Part shown: piece after piece, positions 43,301-52,378 of the stretch | Layout of the letters: each line of letters opens with the position of its first letter | How positions within the stretch are numbered: position 1 is the first letter of the stretch | NCBI RefSeq assembly: GCF_002140715.2 | Contig: NZ_NGLE02000001.1 | Location: 2,880,001-2,944,000, forward strand | Length of the DNA stretch: 64,000 nucleotides | Source of the DNA: Enterococcus sp. 4G2_DIV0659 | GTDB taxonomy: Bacteria > Bacillota > Bacilli > Lactobacillales > Enterococcaceae | Direction: 5' to 3' | Position numbers and translations under genes: made by a program | The notes under the pieces: generated by a model | What the model saw: the letters and a program-made list of their open reading frames with translations, nothing else | What the model was told of the DNA's origin: nothing | The model's database searches: none

Positions 43301-45883
43301 ATGGATCCATTAGTTGGAGAAGATGAAAAAGAATATGTGGTCGGACAAGTTCAAGCCATTTTTTTTCAAAATCCAAGTAATTTTTATAAAGTTTTATTGA
43401 TTAAAATAACGGATACGAATACAGATTATTTAGAAAAAGAAATTGTGGCAACAGGCAGTTTTGGTCAAATTCAGGAAGAAGAGATCTATCGATTTTTTGG
43501 GCATTTTGTTGACCATCCTCGCTATGGAAAACAATTTCAAGTAGATAATTATCAACAAGAGCGTCCAACATCTGCCAATGGTGTTGTAAACTATCTTTCG
43601 AGTGAAAAGTTTCCAGGTATTGGCAAACGAACTGCAGAAAAAATAGTGGAAATTTTAGGTGAAGATGCTATTGATCGAATCATAGAAACACCTGATGTGC
43701 TAGAGGAAGTTCCACAATTAAATGAAAAAAAACGTCAAACAATTATTGAAACGATCCGTTTGAATCATGGAATGGAACAGGTGATTGTTGGTTTAAATCG
43801 GTATGGATTCGGCAGTCAGCTTTCGTTTACGATTTATCAAACATATAAAGAAGAGACTTTGGATGTTATTCATGAGAATCCATATCAATTGGTTGAAGAC
43901 ATTGAAGGAATCGGTTTTAAACGAGCAGATAATATTGCAGAACAATTAGGAATCGAAGCTGATTCAGATAAACGTGTGAGAGCCGCAATCACTCATGAAA
44001 TTTTTCAACATTCCGTTCGATCAGGAAACACCTACGTAGAGGCGGAGATGTTGCTAAATGAAACGATCAATACTCTTGAAGCCAGTCGTCCTGTTGAGAT
44101 TTCTTTGGATCAAGTGGCTGAACAAATTATCCATCTGGTAGAAGAAGGTAAAATTCAGCAAGAAGGCACCAAGCTTTTTGAAAATAGTTTGTATTTTTCA
44201 GAGTGGGGAATTGGAACATCCATTCAAAGACTTCTTTCCCGTAAAAAAGAAATTAAATACGATAAAAAAGAGATTGAAAAAAATATTCGAGCAATCGAAA
44301 AACGCTTAGGAATTCTTTATGGTGATTCTCAGCAAGCAGCAATTGAAGAAGCGATCAAATCCCCCTTATTTATTTTAACAGGCGGCCCAGGGACAGGGAA
44401 AACGACTGTAATTAATGGAATTGTCTCGTTATTTGCGGAATTAAATGGTCTTTCATTAGACATAAAAGAGTACACGCAAGATATGTTTCCTATTTTACTA
44501 GCGGCTCCCACAGGACGTGCAGCAAAACGTATGAACGAAACAACTGGCTTACCAGCAAGTACAATTCATCGCTTACTTGGTTTAACCGGGCGAGAGAAAA
44601 ATCCGAGTATGACAGCTAAAGAGCTAGAAGGTGGACTATTAATTGTCGATGAGATGTCAATGGTGGATACTTGGCTGGCTAATACATTGTTCAAAGCGAT
44701 TCCAACGAATATGCAAGTCATTTTTGTTGGTGATAAGGATCAATTACCTTCAGTAGGACCAGGGCAAGTATTGCACGATCTACTGCAAATCAATGAAATT
44801 CCGAAAAAAGAATTGACTGAAATTTATCGGCAAGGGGATGGTTCAAGTATTATTCCTTTAGCTCATGATATTAAACAAGGGAAGTTGCCCAAAGATTTTA
44901 CAGTTAATCAAAAGGATCGCTCTTTTTTCCCAAGTGATGTCTATCATATTGAAACCTACGTCCGTCAAATCGTGACCAAAGCCAAAGCAAAAGGATTTTC
45001 GCCGCAAGATATTCAACTATTAGCACCGATGTATCGAGGGGCTGCCGGCATCGATGCATTGAATAAAATGATGCAGGAAATTTTTAATCCTAATGATGGA
45101 AGTAAAAAAGAAGTAAAATGGAATGAATCGGTTTATCGAATTGGGGATAAAGTCCTTCATTTAGTCAATACACCAGAGCTGAATGTCTTCAATGGAGATA
45201 TGGGGGAAATTGTCGGGATTATTTTGGCAAAGGATTCTGAGGATAAAGTTGATGAGTTAGTGATTCAATTTGATAATAATGAAGTAAGTTATAAGCGAAA
45301 TGAATGGAATAAAATCACACTTTCCTATTGTTGTTCGATTCATAAAGCGCAAGGCAGCGAGTTTAAGATGGTTATTTTACCGATGGTTTATCAATATCAT
45401 CGTATGTTGCAACGTAATTTACTTTATACGGCGGTGACTAGAAGTAAGGATATTCTCATTTTACTTGGTGAGGTACAAGCTTTTAATACCTGTGTTGCAC
45501 ATGAATCAGCTAGTCGTTTAACCATGTTAAAAGAGCGGATCACTAGTGCAGACGATATGACTTTAACGACAAGATTACAGCTAGAAGCGTATGAAGAAGG
45601 GATAAGTAAAGAGTCACCGTTCTCAGACGCACAAGAAAAAAATTCTGTTGTATATGAAGAGGTTAAAAAGGAAAAGACTCCTTTAGTTGAAGAAGAGGCA
45701 GAACCAGTTGCAACGAAACCTAACATAGAAAAAATATCTTTATTCAGTGAGCCTGCTGAAGAAATAAAGGAACAAGTTGAAGCTGAAATGGCGCGCTTAT
45801 TGACGCCTGATTTAGTTATAGCCAAGACAATCGATCCAATGATTGGAATGGAGCAAACAACACCGTATGATTTTATGAACTGA
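43301..45883 (+). CDS. recD2: ATP-dependent DNA helicase RecD2
   Basis: The 860-aa superfamily 1B helicase starts at ATG 43301 behind GAGGTGA. An N-terminal OB/HhH region (residues 90-190) is followed by Walker A GGPGTGKTT near 361-369, VDEMSMVDTWLA (Walker B), GDKDQLPSVGPGQV, QGSEFKMV and the C-terminal TAVTRSKD. RecD2 acts without RecBC in 5'-3' unwinding for DNA repair. The last 110 residues are an acidic, weakly conserved tail ending PYDFMN. Confidence 0.95.
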   Translation: MDPLVGEDEKEYVVGQVQAIFFQNPSNFYKVLLIKITDTNTDYLEKEIVATGSFGQIQEEEIYRFFGHFVDHPRYGKQFQVDNYQQERPTSANGVVNYLSSEKFPGIGKRTAEKIVEILGEDAIDRIIETPDVLEEVPQLNEKKRQTIIETIRLNHGMEQVIVGLNRYGFGSQLSFTIYQTYKEETLDVIHENPYQLVEDIEGIGFKRADNIAEQLGIEADSDKRVRAAITHEIFQHSVRSGNTYVEAEMLLNETINTLEASRPVEISLDQVAEQIIHLVEEGKIQQEGTKLFENSLYFSEWGIGTSIQRLLSRKKEIKYDKKEIEKNIRAIEKRLGILYGDSQQAAIEEAIKSPLFILTGGPGTGKTTVINGIVSLFAELNGLSLDIKEYTQDMFPILLAAPTGRAAKRMNETTGLPASTIHRLLGLTGREKNPSMTAKELEGGLLIVDEMSMVDTWLANTLFKAIPTNMQVIFVGDKDQLPSVGPGQVLHDLLQINEIPKKELTEIYRQGDGSSIIPLAHDIKQGKLPKDFTVNQKDRSFFPSDVYHIETYVRQIVTKAKAKGFSPQDIQLLAPMYRGAAGIDALNKMMQEIFNPNDGSKKEVKWNESVYRIGDKVLHLVNTPELNVFNGDMGEIVGIILAKDSEDKVDELVIQFDNNEVSYKRNEWNKITLSYCCSIHKAQGSEFKMVILPMVYQYHRMLQRNLLYTAVTRSKDILILLGEVQAFNTCVAHESASRLTMLKERITSADDMTLTTRLQLEAYEEGISKESPFSDAQEKNSVVYEEVKKEKTPLVEEEAEPVATKPNIEKISLFSEPAEEIKEQVEAEMARLLTPDLVIAKTIDPMIGMEQTTPYDFMN

Positions 45884-45895
45884 TTGATAGATCCC

Positions 45896-45944
45896 ATGTG
45901 AGTGGATAGGACTCAAAGAGTTGTATCTTACTCACTATTTTTTA
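45896..45944 (+). terminator. Terminator after recD2
   Basis: ATGTGAGTGGATAGGACTC with GAGTTGTATCTTACTCACTAT, then a T run. Confidence 0.75.
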
Positions 45945-46050
45945 TTTTATAGAACTATTTCTTGCTTTAAGATTCAATTGATGTATATAATAACAAACAA
46001 CACGTAAAAGGTGTTTTAGCTAGTTATCATTGTAGAAATGAGGGAAGAGA

Positions 46051-47166
46051 ATGGAAAAGAAAACACAATCGGGAAAAATTGACACGGACACATTCTTGGC
46101 ACAAATCGGAAATCATCAAAATCCAGTGACTGGATCGATCAATACGCCTCTTTATTTTTCAACAACGTATGAGCATCCAACGCTAGGTGAGTCGACGGGC
46201 TATGATTACACGAGAACTAAAAATCCAACGAGAGAAGTATTGGAGTCAGCGCTAGCTGTTTTGGAAAATGGTACAGTTGGATTAGCGACTAGCTCAGGAA
46301 TGAGTGCTGTTCAATTAGTTTTCAGTCAATTTCCAGTAGGTAGTGAAATTGTTGCTTCTAGGGATTTATATGGCGGGAGTTACCGCTATTTTCAAGAGTT
46401 AGAAAAACAAGGCGTGTATCAATTTATCTATGTTGATGATGAAGCTGGTTTTGAAACCAAAATTACAGATAAGACAACGGCTGTCTTTATTGAAACACCG
46501 ACAAATCCATTAATGAGTGAAGTATCAATTGAACGAATTGCAGCAATTTCGAAAAAACATCAAGCGCAATTAATTGTTGATAATACTTTTTATACCCCTT
46601 TAATTCAGCGTCCCTTAGATTTAGGTGCAGACATTGTGTTACATAGTGCAACGAAGTATTTAGGTGGTCATAATGATTTATTGGCAGGCGCTGTGGTAGC
46701 AAGGTCAAAAGAAGTAGGGGCGCAATTAGCTTATCAGTTGAATACGACTGGTGCTGTTTTGTCACCATTTGATAGCTGGCTTTTGATTAGAGGGCTAAAA
46801 ACGTTGGCGTTGCGGATGGAAAGGCATGAAAAAAATGCGCAAGCTGTCGCCAAATATTTACAAACGAATGCAAAAGTCAAAGAAGTTCTGTATCCAGGTC
46901 GCGGCGGTATGTTAAGTTTTAAAATAAATAAGCAAGAGCAGATTAAGGATTTTTTACGGAATTTATCGATTTTTACCTTTGCGGAAAGTTTAGGTGGAGT
47001 GGAGAGCTTGATTACCTATCCAACAACACAAACACATGCCGATATACCCGAAGGTCTGAGAGAGTCATATGGATTGACACCAGATTTATTAAGAATTTCA
47101 GTTGGGATAGAAGCGAGTGAGGATTTAATTGCGGATTTGAAACAAGCATTTGAACAGTTGAATTAA
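46051..47166 (+). CDS. Cystathionine gamma-synthase/O-acylhomoserine lyase, MetI-like
   Basis: The 371-aa PLP enzyme has TSSGMSAVQL, the internal-aldimine Lys in HSATKYLGGHND and FAESLGGVESLITYP. The loop between KEVLYPG and RGGMLSFKI is about 18 residues shorter than in MetB/MetC (no HPGHELA segment), a feature of the short MetI form. The family makes cystathionine or homocysteine from acylated homoserine. Single gene; AATGAGGGAAGAG precedes ATG 46051. No S-box or T-box is visible upstream. Confidence 0.88.
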   Translation: MEKKTQSGKIDTDTFLAQIGNHQNPVTGSINTPLYFSTTYEHPTLGESTGYDYTRTKNPTREVLESALAVLENGTVGLATSSGMSAVQLVFSQFPVGSEIVASRDLYGGSYRYFQELEKQGVYQFIYVDDEAGFETKITDKTTAVFIETPTNPLMSEVSIERIAAISKKHQAQLIVDNTFYTPLIQRPLDLGADIVLHSATKYLGGHNDLLAGAVVARSKEVGAQLAYQLNTTGAVLSPFDSWLLIRGLKTLALRMERHEKNAQAVAKYLQTNAKVKEVLYPGRGGMLSFKINKQEQIKDFLRNLSIFTFAESLGGVESLITYPTTQTHADIPEGLRESYGLTPDLLRISVGIEASEDLIADLKQAFEQLN

Positions 47167-47206
47167 AAACAAGTGTTTAAGGAATAGCTTAAAGCTATAA
47201 AGCTAT

Positions 47207-47258
47207 GAATAAAAAGGTGGGAGCAGAAGCGTTCAGCTTCACCCCACCTTTATTTTGG
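47207..47258. terminator. Bidirectional terminator with a repeat-like head
   Basis: AAAGGTGGG pairs with CCCACCTTT, with an inner GAAGC/GCTTC hairpin. The 5' side reads GAATAAAAAGGTGGGAGC, close to the head of the repeats at 12386, 22506 and 23593. Confidence 0.8.
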
Positions 47259-47280
47259 CGACATATTTTTCTGTTCATAC

Positions 47281-48240
47281 TTAGAACCAAAATAATCTAA
47301 CCTCAGTACCAAAAGAGATATCTGTACTTCTTTTTCCCAATATTTCACCGTCTGCATGCACGTATTGAGGTAGTGTAGAAACGATTCGAAATTTGCTAGA
47401 TTGATAATGATGAAAGTATTTTGAATCCATTTGTTTTTTTTGAATCAATAAAATAATTAACCAAAGAATCTTAAATATATTGATACGTTCCACTAAAACA
47501 AAATCCATCACTGGTTTACGCGGATTGGCAATTGGAGCAATTGAAACACCACCACCAAAATATGGATGATTGGTTATAGTACATAAAAAAGCGCGATCAA
47601 ATTCAAGGTTTTTTCCGTTCATTTCTACGAGAATAGGAAAGCCTTTCTGAGTGAATAATACCTTTAAAATAGAAAAAATATAAGACAAAGACCCCATGTT
47701 GAATTTGTTTAATGCATGTTTTGATGTAGAAGTGTTCGCTGCTTGTACGATTGCCCCATCTAAACCAATACCGATATTGTTGACAGCCAGACCAGACTCA
47801 TCTTGAATTGATTCATCATAAGTAATCACTTGGATTTCTTGCGGAGCGTCAGCTTTAAGTAGTTGCAGAAAAGCATTTTCAGCTTGTCTGGCAATTCCTA
47901 CCCCGCGAGCAAAATCATTCCCTGAACCGCAAGGAATGTACCCAATAGGAATTTTCGGATCAAATGCTTGTAAAGCATTGAGTATACTATGTAACGTGCC
48001 GTCTCCTCCTAGTACAACTAAAAGCGGAAATAAATCAGTGTCCAATTCCTCAGACCAAGGAATCAATGTATTTTCAGCTAGATTTTGGGCAATTTCAATT
48101 TCATGTCCTGCATGATCGGTGTAAAAAGTTGTATAATCAATATTGGCTGTTTGCAATTGTTTAATGATTTTCACCGCTGTTTTGCGGCCAGTTCCGCCGC
48201 CAGCATTCCCATTGATCACGAGATAAAAATGTTTCTTCAT
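47281..48240 (-). CDS. Diacylglycerol/lipid kinase family protein
   Basis: The 319-aa protein has LVVLGGDGTLHSILNAL, the catalytic GGDGT of the DGK/sphingosine-kinase fold, GYIPCGSGNDFARG and a C-terminal beta domain ending GTEVRLFWF. It probably phosphorylates diacylglycerol or a related lipid; several Firmicutes carry more than one. The minus promoter has an extended TGTTATAAT near 48266. AAGGAGGAAAG precedes ATG 48240. It is divergent from queT. Confidence 0.9.
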   Translation of the reverse strand: MKKHFYLVINGNAGGGTGRKTAVKIIKQLQTANIDYTTFYTDHAGHEIEIAQNLAENTLIPWSEELDTDLFPLLVVLGGDGTLHSILNALQAFDPKIPIGYIPCGSGNDFARGVGIARQAENAFLQLLKADAPQEIQVITYDESIQDESGLAVNNIGIGLDGAIVQAANTSTSKHALNKFNMGSLSYIFSILKVLFTQKGFPILVEMNGKNLEFDRAFLCTITNHPYFGGGVSIAPIANPRKPVMDFVLVERINIFKILWLIILLIQKKQMDSKYFHHYQSSKFRIVSTLPQYVHADGEILGKRSTDISFGTEVRLFWF

Positions 48241-48354
48241 TTCTTTCCTCCTTGTACAAGTTCTTATTATAACAGACCAGAGAAAATTTAAGAATGCTAG
48301 ATGCTTGAAAAGAATGAGAAAAAGCTTGTTCCAGTTTATTTATATAGTTTAGCA

Positions 48355-48383
48355 TTGTAGAATCATCAAAATTGAGCTATAAT
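48355..48383 (+). promoter_or_regulatory. queT promoter
   Basis: TTGTAG 48355-48360, 17-base spacer, TATAAT 48378-48383. Confidence 0.72.
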
Positions 48384-48417
48384 GCCTACGTATCATTTTT
48401 TGAGAAGGAAATTCTCG

Positions 48418-48452
48418 ACAAGGTTCATCAACCATCCCTTGTAAAAAAACTC
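48418..48452 (+). promoter_or_regulatory. preQ1-I riboswitch aptamer
   Basis: ACAAGG 48418-48423 pairs with CCTTGT 48437-48442, the loop reads TTCATCAACCAT and a run of seven A follows at 48443-48449, matching the small class I preQ1 aptamer in which the A-rich tail docks in the stem. A GAGAA/TTCTC hairpin precedes it. The ribosome site (48455-48465) lies just past the tail, so control is most likely at translation initiation. The downstream gene is the queuosine-precursor transporter, as expected. Confidence 0.87.
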
Positions 48453-48471
48453 GGAGAAAGAAGGGGAAACT

Positions 48472-48978
48472 ATGCAAAATACTGTTACATCCAACAGTAA
48501 GGTAAAAACAATTGCTATGAATGGAATTGTGATGGCGTTATATTTAGGACTAACGATTTTAGTAGCACCCGTTTCATCAGGACCGATTCAAGTTAGAATT
48601 TCAGAAAGTTTGAATCATTTAGTGGTCTTCAATCGAAAATTGATGTGGGGCGTTTTAGGTGGAGTAGTCGTTTATAATTTTTTCTTTGGCTTTGGAGCTA
48701 TGGATGCATTATATGGCGGGTTTCAATCATTGCTTGCGCTTGGATTAACAGCTATGCTACAAAAAAGAGTACCTAATGTTATTGCTCGCTTGACACTGAA
48801 TACGTTGTTTTTCACTGCAACCATGTGTATTATTGCTTATATGTTGGCACCAAATGGCGGAGCTGCTTTTTGGGGGAATTATGCGACATTAGCGCTTAGT
48901 GAATTTGTAACGATGGCAGTAGCTGCACCAGTCATGTACTGGATTAATAAATCCGTTCATTTTGAAAAGCGACTGTGA
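48472..48978 (+). CDS. queT: QueT, queuosine-precursor ECF transporter S component
   Basis: The 168-aa protein has five to six membrane helices and the QueT signature VRISESLNHLVVFNRKLMWG near residue 40. It imports preQ1/preQ0-type precursors together with the shared ECF module. The preQ1-I riboswitch in its 5' leader supports this assignment directly. AAAGAAGGGG precedes ATG 48472. Confidence 0.93.
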   Translation: MQNTVTSNSKVKTIAMNGIVMALYLGLTILVAPVSSGPIQVRISESLNHLVVFNRKLMWGVLGGVVVYNFFFGFGAMDALYGGFQSLLALGLTAMLQKRVPNVIARLTLNTLFFTATMCIIAYMLAPNGGAAFWGNYATLALSEFVTMAVAAPVMYWINKSVHFEKRL

Positions 48979-49002
48979 TTGATAGATAGGAATGTACTAG
49001 AT

Positions 49003-49047
49003 AGAGGCTAAATCAAGACGAAGTATTGTTTTGATTCAGCCTCTTAA
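49003..49047 (+). terminator. Terminator after queT
   Basis: AGAGGCTAAATCAAGAC with GTTTTGATTCAGCCTCT around an 8-base loop; weak T tract. Confidence 0.75.
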
Positions 49048-49144
49048 AGTTTTCTCACCATTTTCATGAAAAACTTTACTGTTCCTCGTAAGTAAATTAT
49101 GATAAGGTAAGAAAGAAGCAAAAATGTAGAGGAGTTTTTTTATA

Positions 49145-50350
49145 ATGTTTGAATTTAAAATCGGTATTGATGCGACAGAGCATGATAAATTTGTAGAAAA
49201 CCATCCGTTATGCAATTTATTACAATCATCTTCATGGGCGAAAGTCAAAGACAATTGGGGTTCTGAAATTGTCGGTGTCTATGAGGATGGACGATTAATT
49301 GCATCTAGTTTAGTTTTGATTAGACCATTACCATTGAAATTATCAATGCTATATACACCGCGCGGCCCAATTATGGATTATAACAACAAAGAACTTGTAG
49401 GCTTCTTTTTTAAAGAGTTAAAGAAATTTGGTAAAAAACATCGAGCATTGTTTGTAAAGATGGATCCAACAGTTCACTATAAAGATTTCCATCTTGGGGA
49501 AGAACAAACGGTTGATCCAATGGCTCAACCGATTATTGACACTATTATCGCAAGTGGTGCTAAACATCAAGGGCTAACAATGGAGATGGACGCAACGATT
49601 CAGCCTCGTTTTCAGGCAAATATCTATAAAGAAAACTTTAGCGAAGAGCAACTATCAAAAAGTACCAAGAAAATGATGAAGCAAGCGCAAAAAAAAGGTG
49701 TCACAGTTAAAATGGGACATACTGAGTTAGTAAGTGATTTTGCCAAAGTCATCGAATTAACAACAGAACGTCAGAATATCTCACTAAGAAATAGTGAATA
49801 TTTTGAAAAATTATTAGCCATTTACCCTGAAAATTCTTTTATCATGCTAGCAGAAGTAAACTTAAAAGAACGCTTTGAAGAAACCAAACAGCGCTTTGAT
49901 AAAAATAAAGAAGACTTAGCAAACCTAAAAGAAAATCAAGTCAAAAAGCGTCATAATTTAGAGGAATTAGATTTTTCTTTAACACGTGAAATGACAGAGC
50001 TTGAAGAAAATATTGCCCATTCAGGGGATATCGCAGTTATTGCTGGAGCTTTGGCAATCACATTCGGCTCAACAAGTGAAATCCTTTATGCTGGAATGGA
50101 TGACCGTTATAAACGATATATGCCAGCATATTTAACATGGTACGAAGCAATCAATGAATGTTTTGAACGTGGATGCACTTCTTGTAATATGGGTGGCTTA
50201 GAAGGAAGCTTAAATGATGGACTTATTAAATTTAAGTCTAACTTTAATCCAACCGTAAATGAATTTATTGGTGAATTTGATTTACCTGTGAATGGCTTGT
50301 TGTTTAAGGCAAGTGAGTATGCCTACAAATTGAAAAAACAGAAGAAATAG
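49145..50350 (+). CDS. FemX/FemA-type peptidoglycan branching aminoacyltransferase
   Basis: The 401-aa protein has the paired GNAT folds of Fem transferases (QSSSWAKVKDNWGSEIVGVY at residue 30, TWYEAINECFERGC and NMGGLEGSLNDGLIKFKSNF near the end) and a coiled-coil insertion at about 235-280 (FEETKQRFDKNKEDLANLKE). Fem enzymes add amino acids from aminoacyl-tRNA to lipid II side chains; in enterococci the paired BppA1/BppA2 add the L-Ala-L-Ala branch. Which step this one makes is not shown. GTAGAGGAG precedes ATG 49145. Confidence 0.88.
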   Translation: MFEFKIGIDATEHDKFVENHPLCNLLQSSSWAKVKDNWGSEIVGVYEDGRLIASSLVLIRPLPLKLSMLYTPRGPIMDYNNKELVGFFFKELKKFGKKHRALFVKMDPTVHYKDFHLGEEQTVDPMAQPIIDTIIASGAKHQGLTMEMDATIQPRFQANIYKENFSEEQLSKSTKKMMKQAQKKGVTVKMGHTELVSDFAKVIELTTERQNISLRNSEYFEKLLAIYPENSFIMLAEVNLKERFEETKQRFDKNKEDLANLKENQVKKRHNLEELDFSLTREMTELEENIAHSGDIAVIAGALAITFGSTSEILYAGMDDRYKRYMPAYLTWYEAINECFERGCTSCNMGGLEGSLNDGLIKFKSNFNPTVNEFIGEFDLPVNGLLFKASEYAYKLKKQKK

Positions 50351-50359
50351 GCAAGCTAA

Positions 50360-50407
50360 AAAAATAGAACCTAGACAACATTATTTTTGTCTAAGTTCTA
50401 TTTTTTT
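50360..50407. terminator. Bidirectional terminator between femX and panT
   Basis: AAAATAGAACCTAGACA with TGTCTAAGTTCTATTTT; T7 on the plus strand. The last bases reach the panT stop codon. Confidence 0.85.
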
Positions 50408-51050
50408 ATAATTTCTGTGTTGCATTATTTTTGACTAAACGTAATAATACAGAAGCTACACCTACAGTAGCAACAGCAGCTACTAAGGCTTCAATAAGCC
50501 CGCTTGTAAAAATAACGGTCAGAATTCCTGTATAAATCGCTGTACCACTTGCACCAATGCTTTGGGCATAAGAATCCTTAAATAGAAAATAAATCAAGTT
50601 CATCACAAGAATTGTATTTGTGGCAGAACCTAGAAATCCGGCAATAAATAGGCTAATACTTTGAGAAGTTGGTTTATTTTTTGTCAGCTTTTTGATCCCC
50701 ATAAAAACAAAGTAAGGAACAATCCCAATTAAAATTCTAGGCACGATAGCAACAATGAGTGCCTTAAAACTTCCATGATCTGTACCAATCACTGGAATAA
50801 ATGGTGAAAAGATAAATGATAACGGAGACACAACGATGGTGCTGCGAATCATACTGATTATGCCAAAGACGCCACCTAAAAAAGCACCGATTCTTGGGCC
50901 TAAAAGTATTGAAGCAATAATTACTGGAATATGCATCGTTGTTGCATTAATTGGACCAATTGGAATAAAACCCAAAAATGGAACAGCAGATAATAAAATT
51001 AAGATTGCTAAAAACATAGCAGTTAATGTGAAGGTTTTTGTGTTTTTCAT
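50406..51050 (-). CDS. panT: ECF transporter S component, probable pantothenate transporter PanT
   Basis: The 214-aa protein has about six membrane helices and the ECF S-component style N-terminus (FTLTAMFLAILILLSAVPFL, then TTMHIPVIIASILLGPRIGA). Its place 16 bases after coaC in a CoA-biosynthesis operon points to pantothenate as substrate; the sequence alone shows only an ECF S component. AGGAGTCATTT precedes ATG 51050. Confidence 0.82.
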   Translation of the reverse strand: MKNTKTFTLTAMFLAILILLSAVPFLGFIPIGPINATTMHIPVIIASILLGPRIGAFLGGVFGIISMIRSTIVVSPLSFIFSPFIPVIGTDHGSFKALIVAIVPRILIGIVPYFVFMGIKKLTKNKPTSQSISLFIAGFLGSATNTILVMNLIYFLFKDSYAQSIGASGTAIYTGILTVIFTSGLIEALVAAVATVGVASVLLRLVKNNATQKL

Positions 51051-51066
51051 AAATGACTCCTCAAAA

Positions 51067-51609
51067 TTATTTTGCTAAAACAGCATTAATACTCTCAACG
51101 ATATCTTCTACTGTGGCAAGAGCACCGCGACCAAAATCACCACAAGCTAACAATGCTTCTCGTGGGATGATTTCCTGATACCCAACGTCTTTTAGTATGT
51201 TTATATTTCGTTGTGTTATCGGATTTTGATACATGTAGGTATTCATTGCAGGAGCAACGAATTTTGGAACATCTTCTTTTAAAGCCAATGCAACCGTCGA
51301 TAACATATCATCTGCAATGCCGTTAGCCAATTTAGCCAAGATATTAGCAGAAGCTGGGGCAACTAGAAACAAATCGGCTTTTTTAGCTAACTCAATATGA
51401 TTGATTTTATCAGGTGTAATTTCTTCCATGACATCTGTATGCACTGGATTTTTTGACAGAGATTGTAAGGTTAATGGTGTGATAAACTTTGTGCTATTGG
51501 TTGTCATAATGACTTCAACATTGTAACCCAATTTGGTGAATTGACTGGTTAGATCAGCTGCTTTATAAGCGGAAATACTGCCAGAAACACCTAATAAAAT
51601 AGTTTTCAT
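51067..51609 (-). CDS. coaC: Phosphopantothenoylcysteine decarboxylase
   Basis: The 180-aa flavoprotein begins MKTILLGVSGSISAYKAADL and has the FMN-binding PASANILAKLANGIADDML and PAMNTYMYQNP motifs of CoaC. It makes 4'-phosphopantetheine in CoA synthesis. ATG 51609 shares ATGA with the coaB stop and lies behind GGAGGAG. This organism uses separate CoaB and CoaC polypeptides, the normal arrangement in lactic acid bacteria. Confidence 0.95.
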   Translation of the reverse strand: MKTILLGVSGSISAYKAADLTSQFTKLGYNVEVIMTTNSTKFITPLTLQSLSKNPVHTDVMEEITPDKINHIELAKKADLFLVAPASANILAKLANGIADDMLSTVALALKEDVPKFVAPAMNTYMYQNPITQRNINILKDVGYQEIIPREALLACGDFGRGALATVEDIVESINAVLAK

Positions 51610-52378
51610 GATCGACTCCTCCATTTTTCTTCAACATTTTTTACGATTAGTTGAGCAATTTCAGCTTTCGTTTGGGCTTGTTGAGTACGCCCGTTTTCAT
51701 CAATTAAAATACCTTTGTGCTGATTGCCGTGAATTTCCTCAAGATCATTTGCTAAGATAAAATCACAAGCATTTTTAGTTAGAATCGTTTGACCCACAAG
51801 GATCAATTCTTCCGTAGAAACTCCTACAAGTAATTTAAATCCAACAAGAACAGCTTGAGGTTGTTTCTCTCGGAGCATTGCAATTATTTTAGGGTTTTTC
51901 TTCAAAAAAAGCAAGAGACGATCGGTTCCAGATGGGATTTTTTTTCTTGTTGGATAGTTTGTCCAATTTCATCTAGACTTAAGTGAAGAGCTTCTGTTAA
52001 GGTGTTTAAATCAGATAAATCTCCGTGGTTCAATAGATTTGTTGCAAGTTTTTCAATAAATCGATCTTCTGATAGGGTTGTTTCCGTGGTAAAGTCACTA
52101 ACGGCCATACTATGAATAATACTATCGAATTGTTGGTGCTTAAATTGGTCAAGTAAAGCTGTTTCTAATTCTTTCGTTGTTTCAATTTTTATAAGTGTTA
52201 AATTCTGGTCAGTAGCAGGTTGAACTGCTTGAGGCGTAGTCACATAAGTCACACGATGTCCGCGTGCTAAAAAGGTTTCTGCAATTATTTTTCCTAATCG
52301 ACCTGTAGAATGATTCGTAATCGAACGAACGGTATCAATTTTTTCAGAGGTTCCACCTGCTGTAATCAAAATATTCAT
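51606..52378 (-). pseudogene. coaB: Phosphopantothenate-cysteine ligase, frameshifted at an A8 tract
   Basis: The 5' part (52378 to about 51905, 158 codons) starts MNILITAGGTSEKIDTVRSI, with the CoaB GGT and TNHSTG motifs, and ends SCFF. The rest (51914 to 51606, 102 codons) starts in the middle of LLLFLKKNPKIIAMLREKQP, a normal CoaB interior with later FKLE-like GFKLL and NDL motifs. The frames meet at eight A (complement 51938-51945); nine A, or a -1 shift on A_AAA_AAA, restores EKKIPSGTDRLLLFLKKNP. CoaB is essential in most bacteria, so a homopolymer sequencing error or slippage is likelier than true loss. It sits in frame order reductase-coaB-coaC-panT. Confidence 0.85.

Noticed and set aside
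46051..47166. Internal deletion in the cystathionine synthase gene
   Set aside because: The missing loop near KEVLYPGRGGM agrees with the short MetI form of about 370 residues, so it is probably normal for this subfamily.
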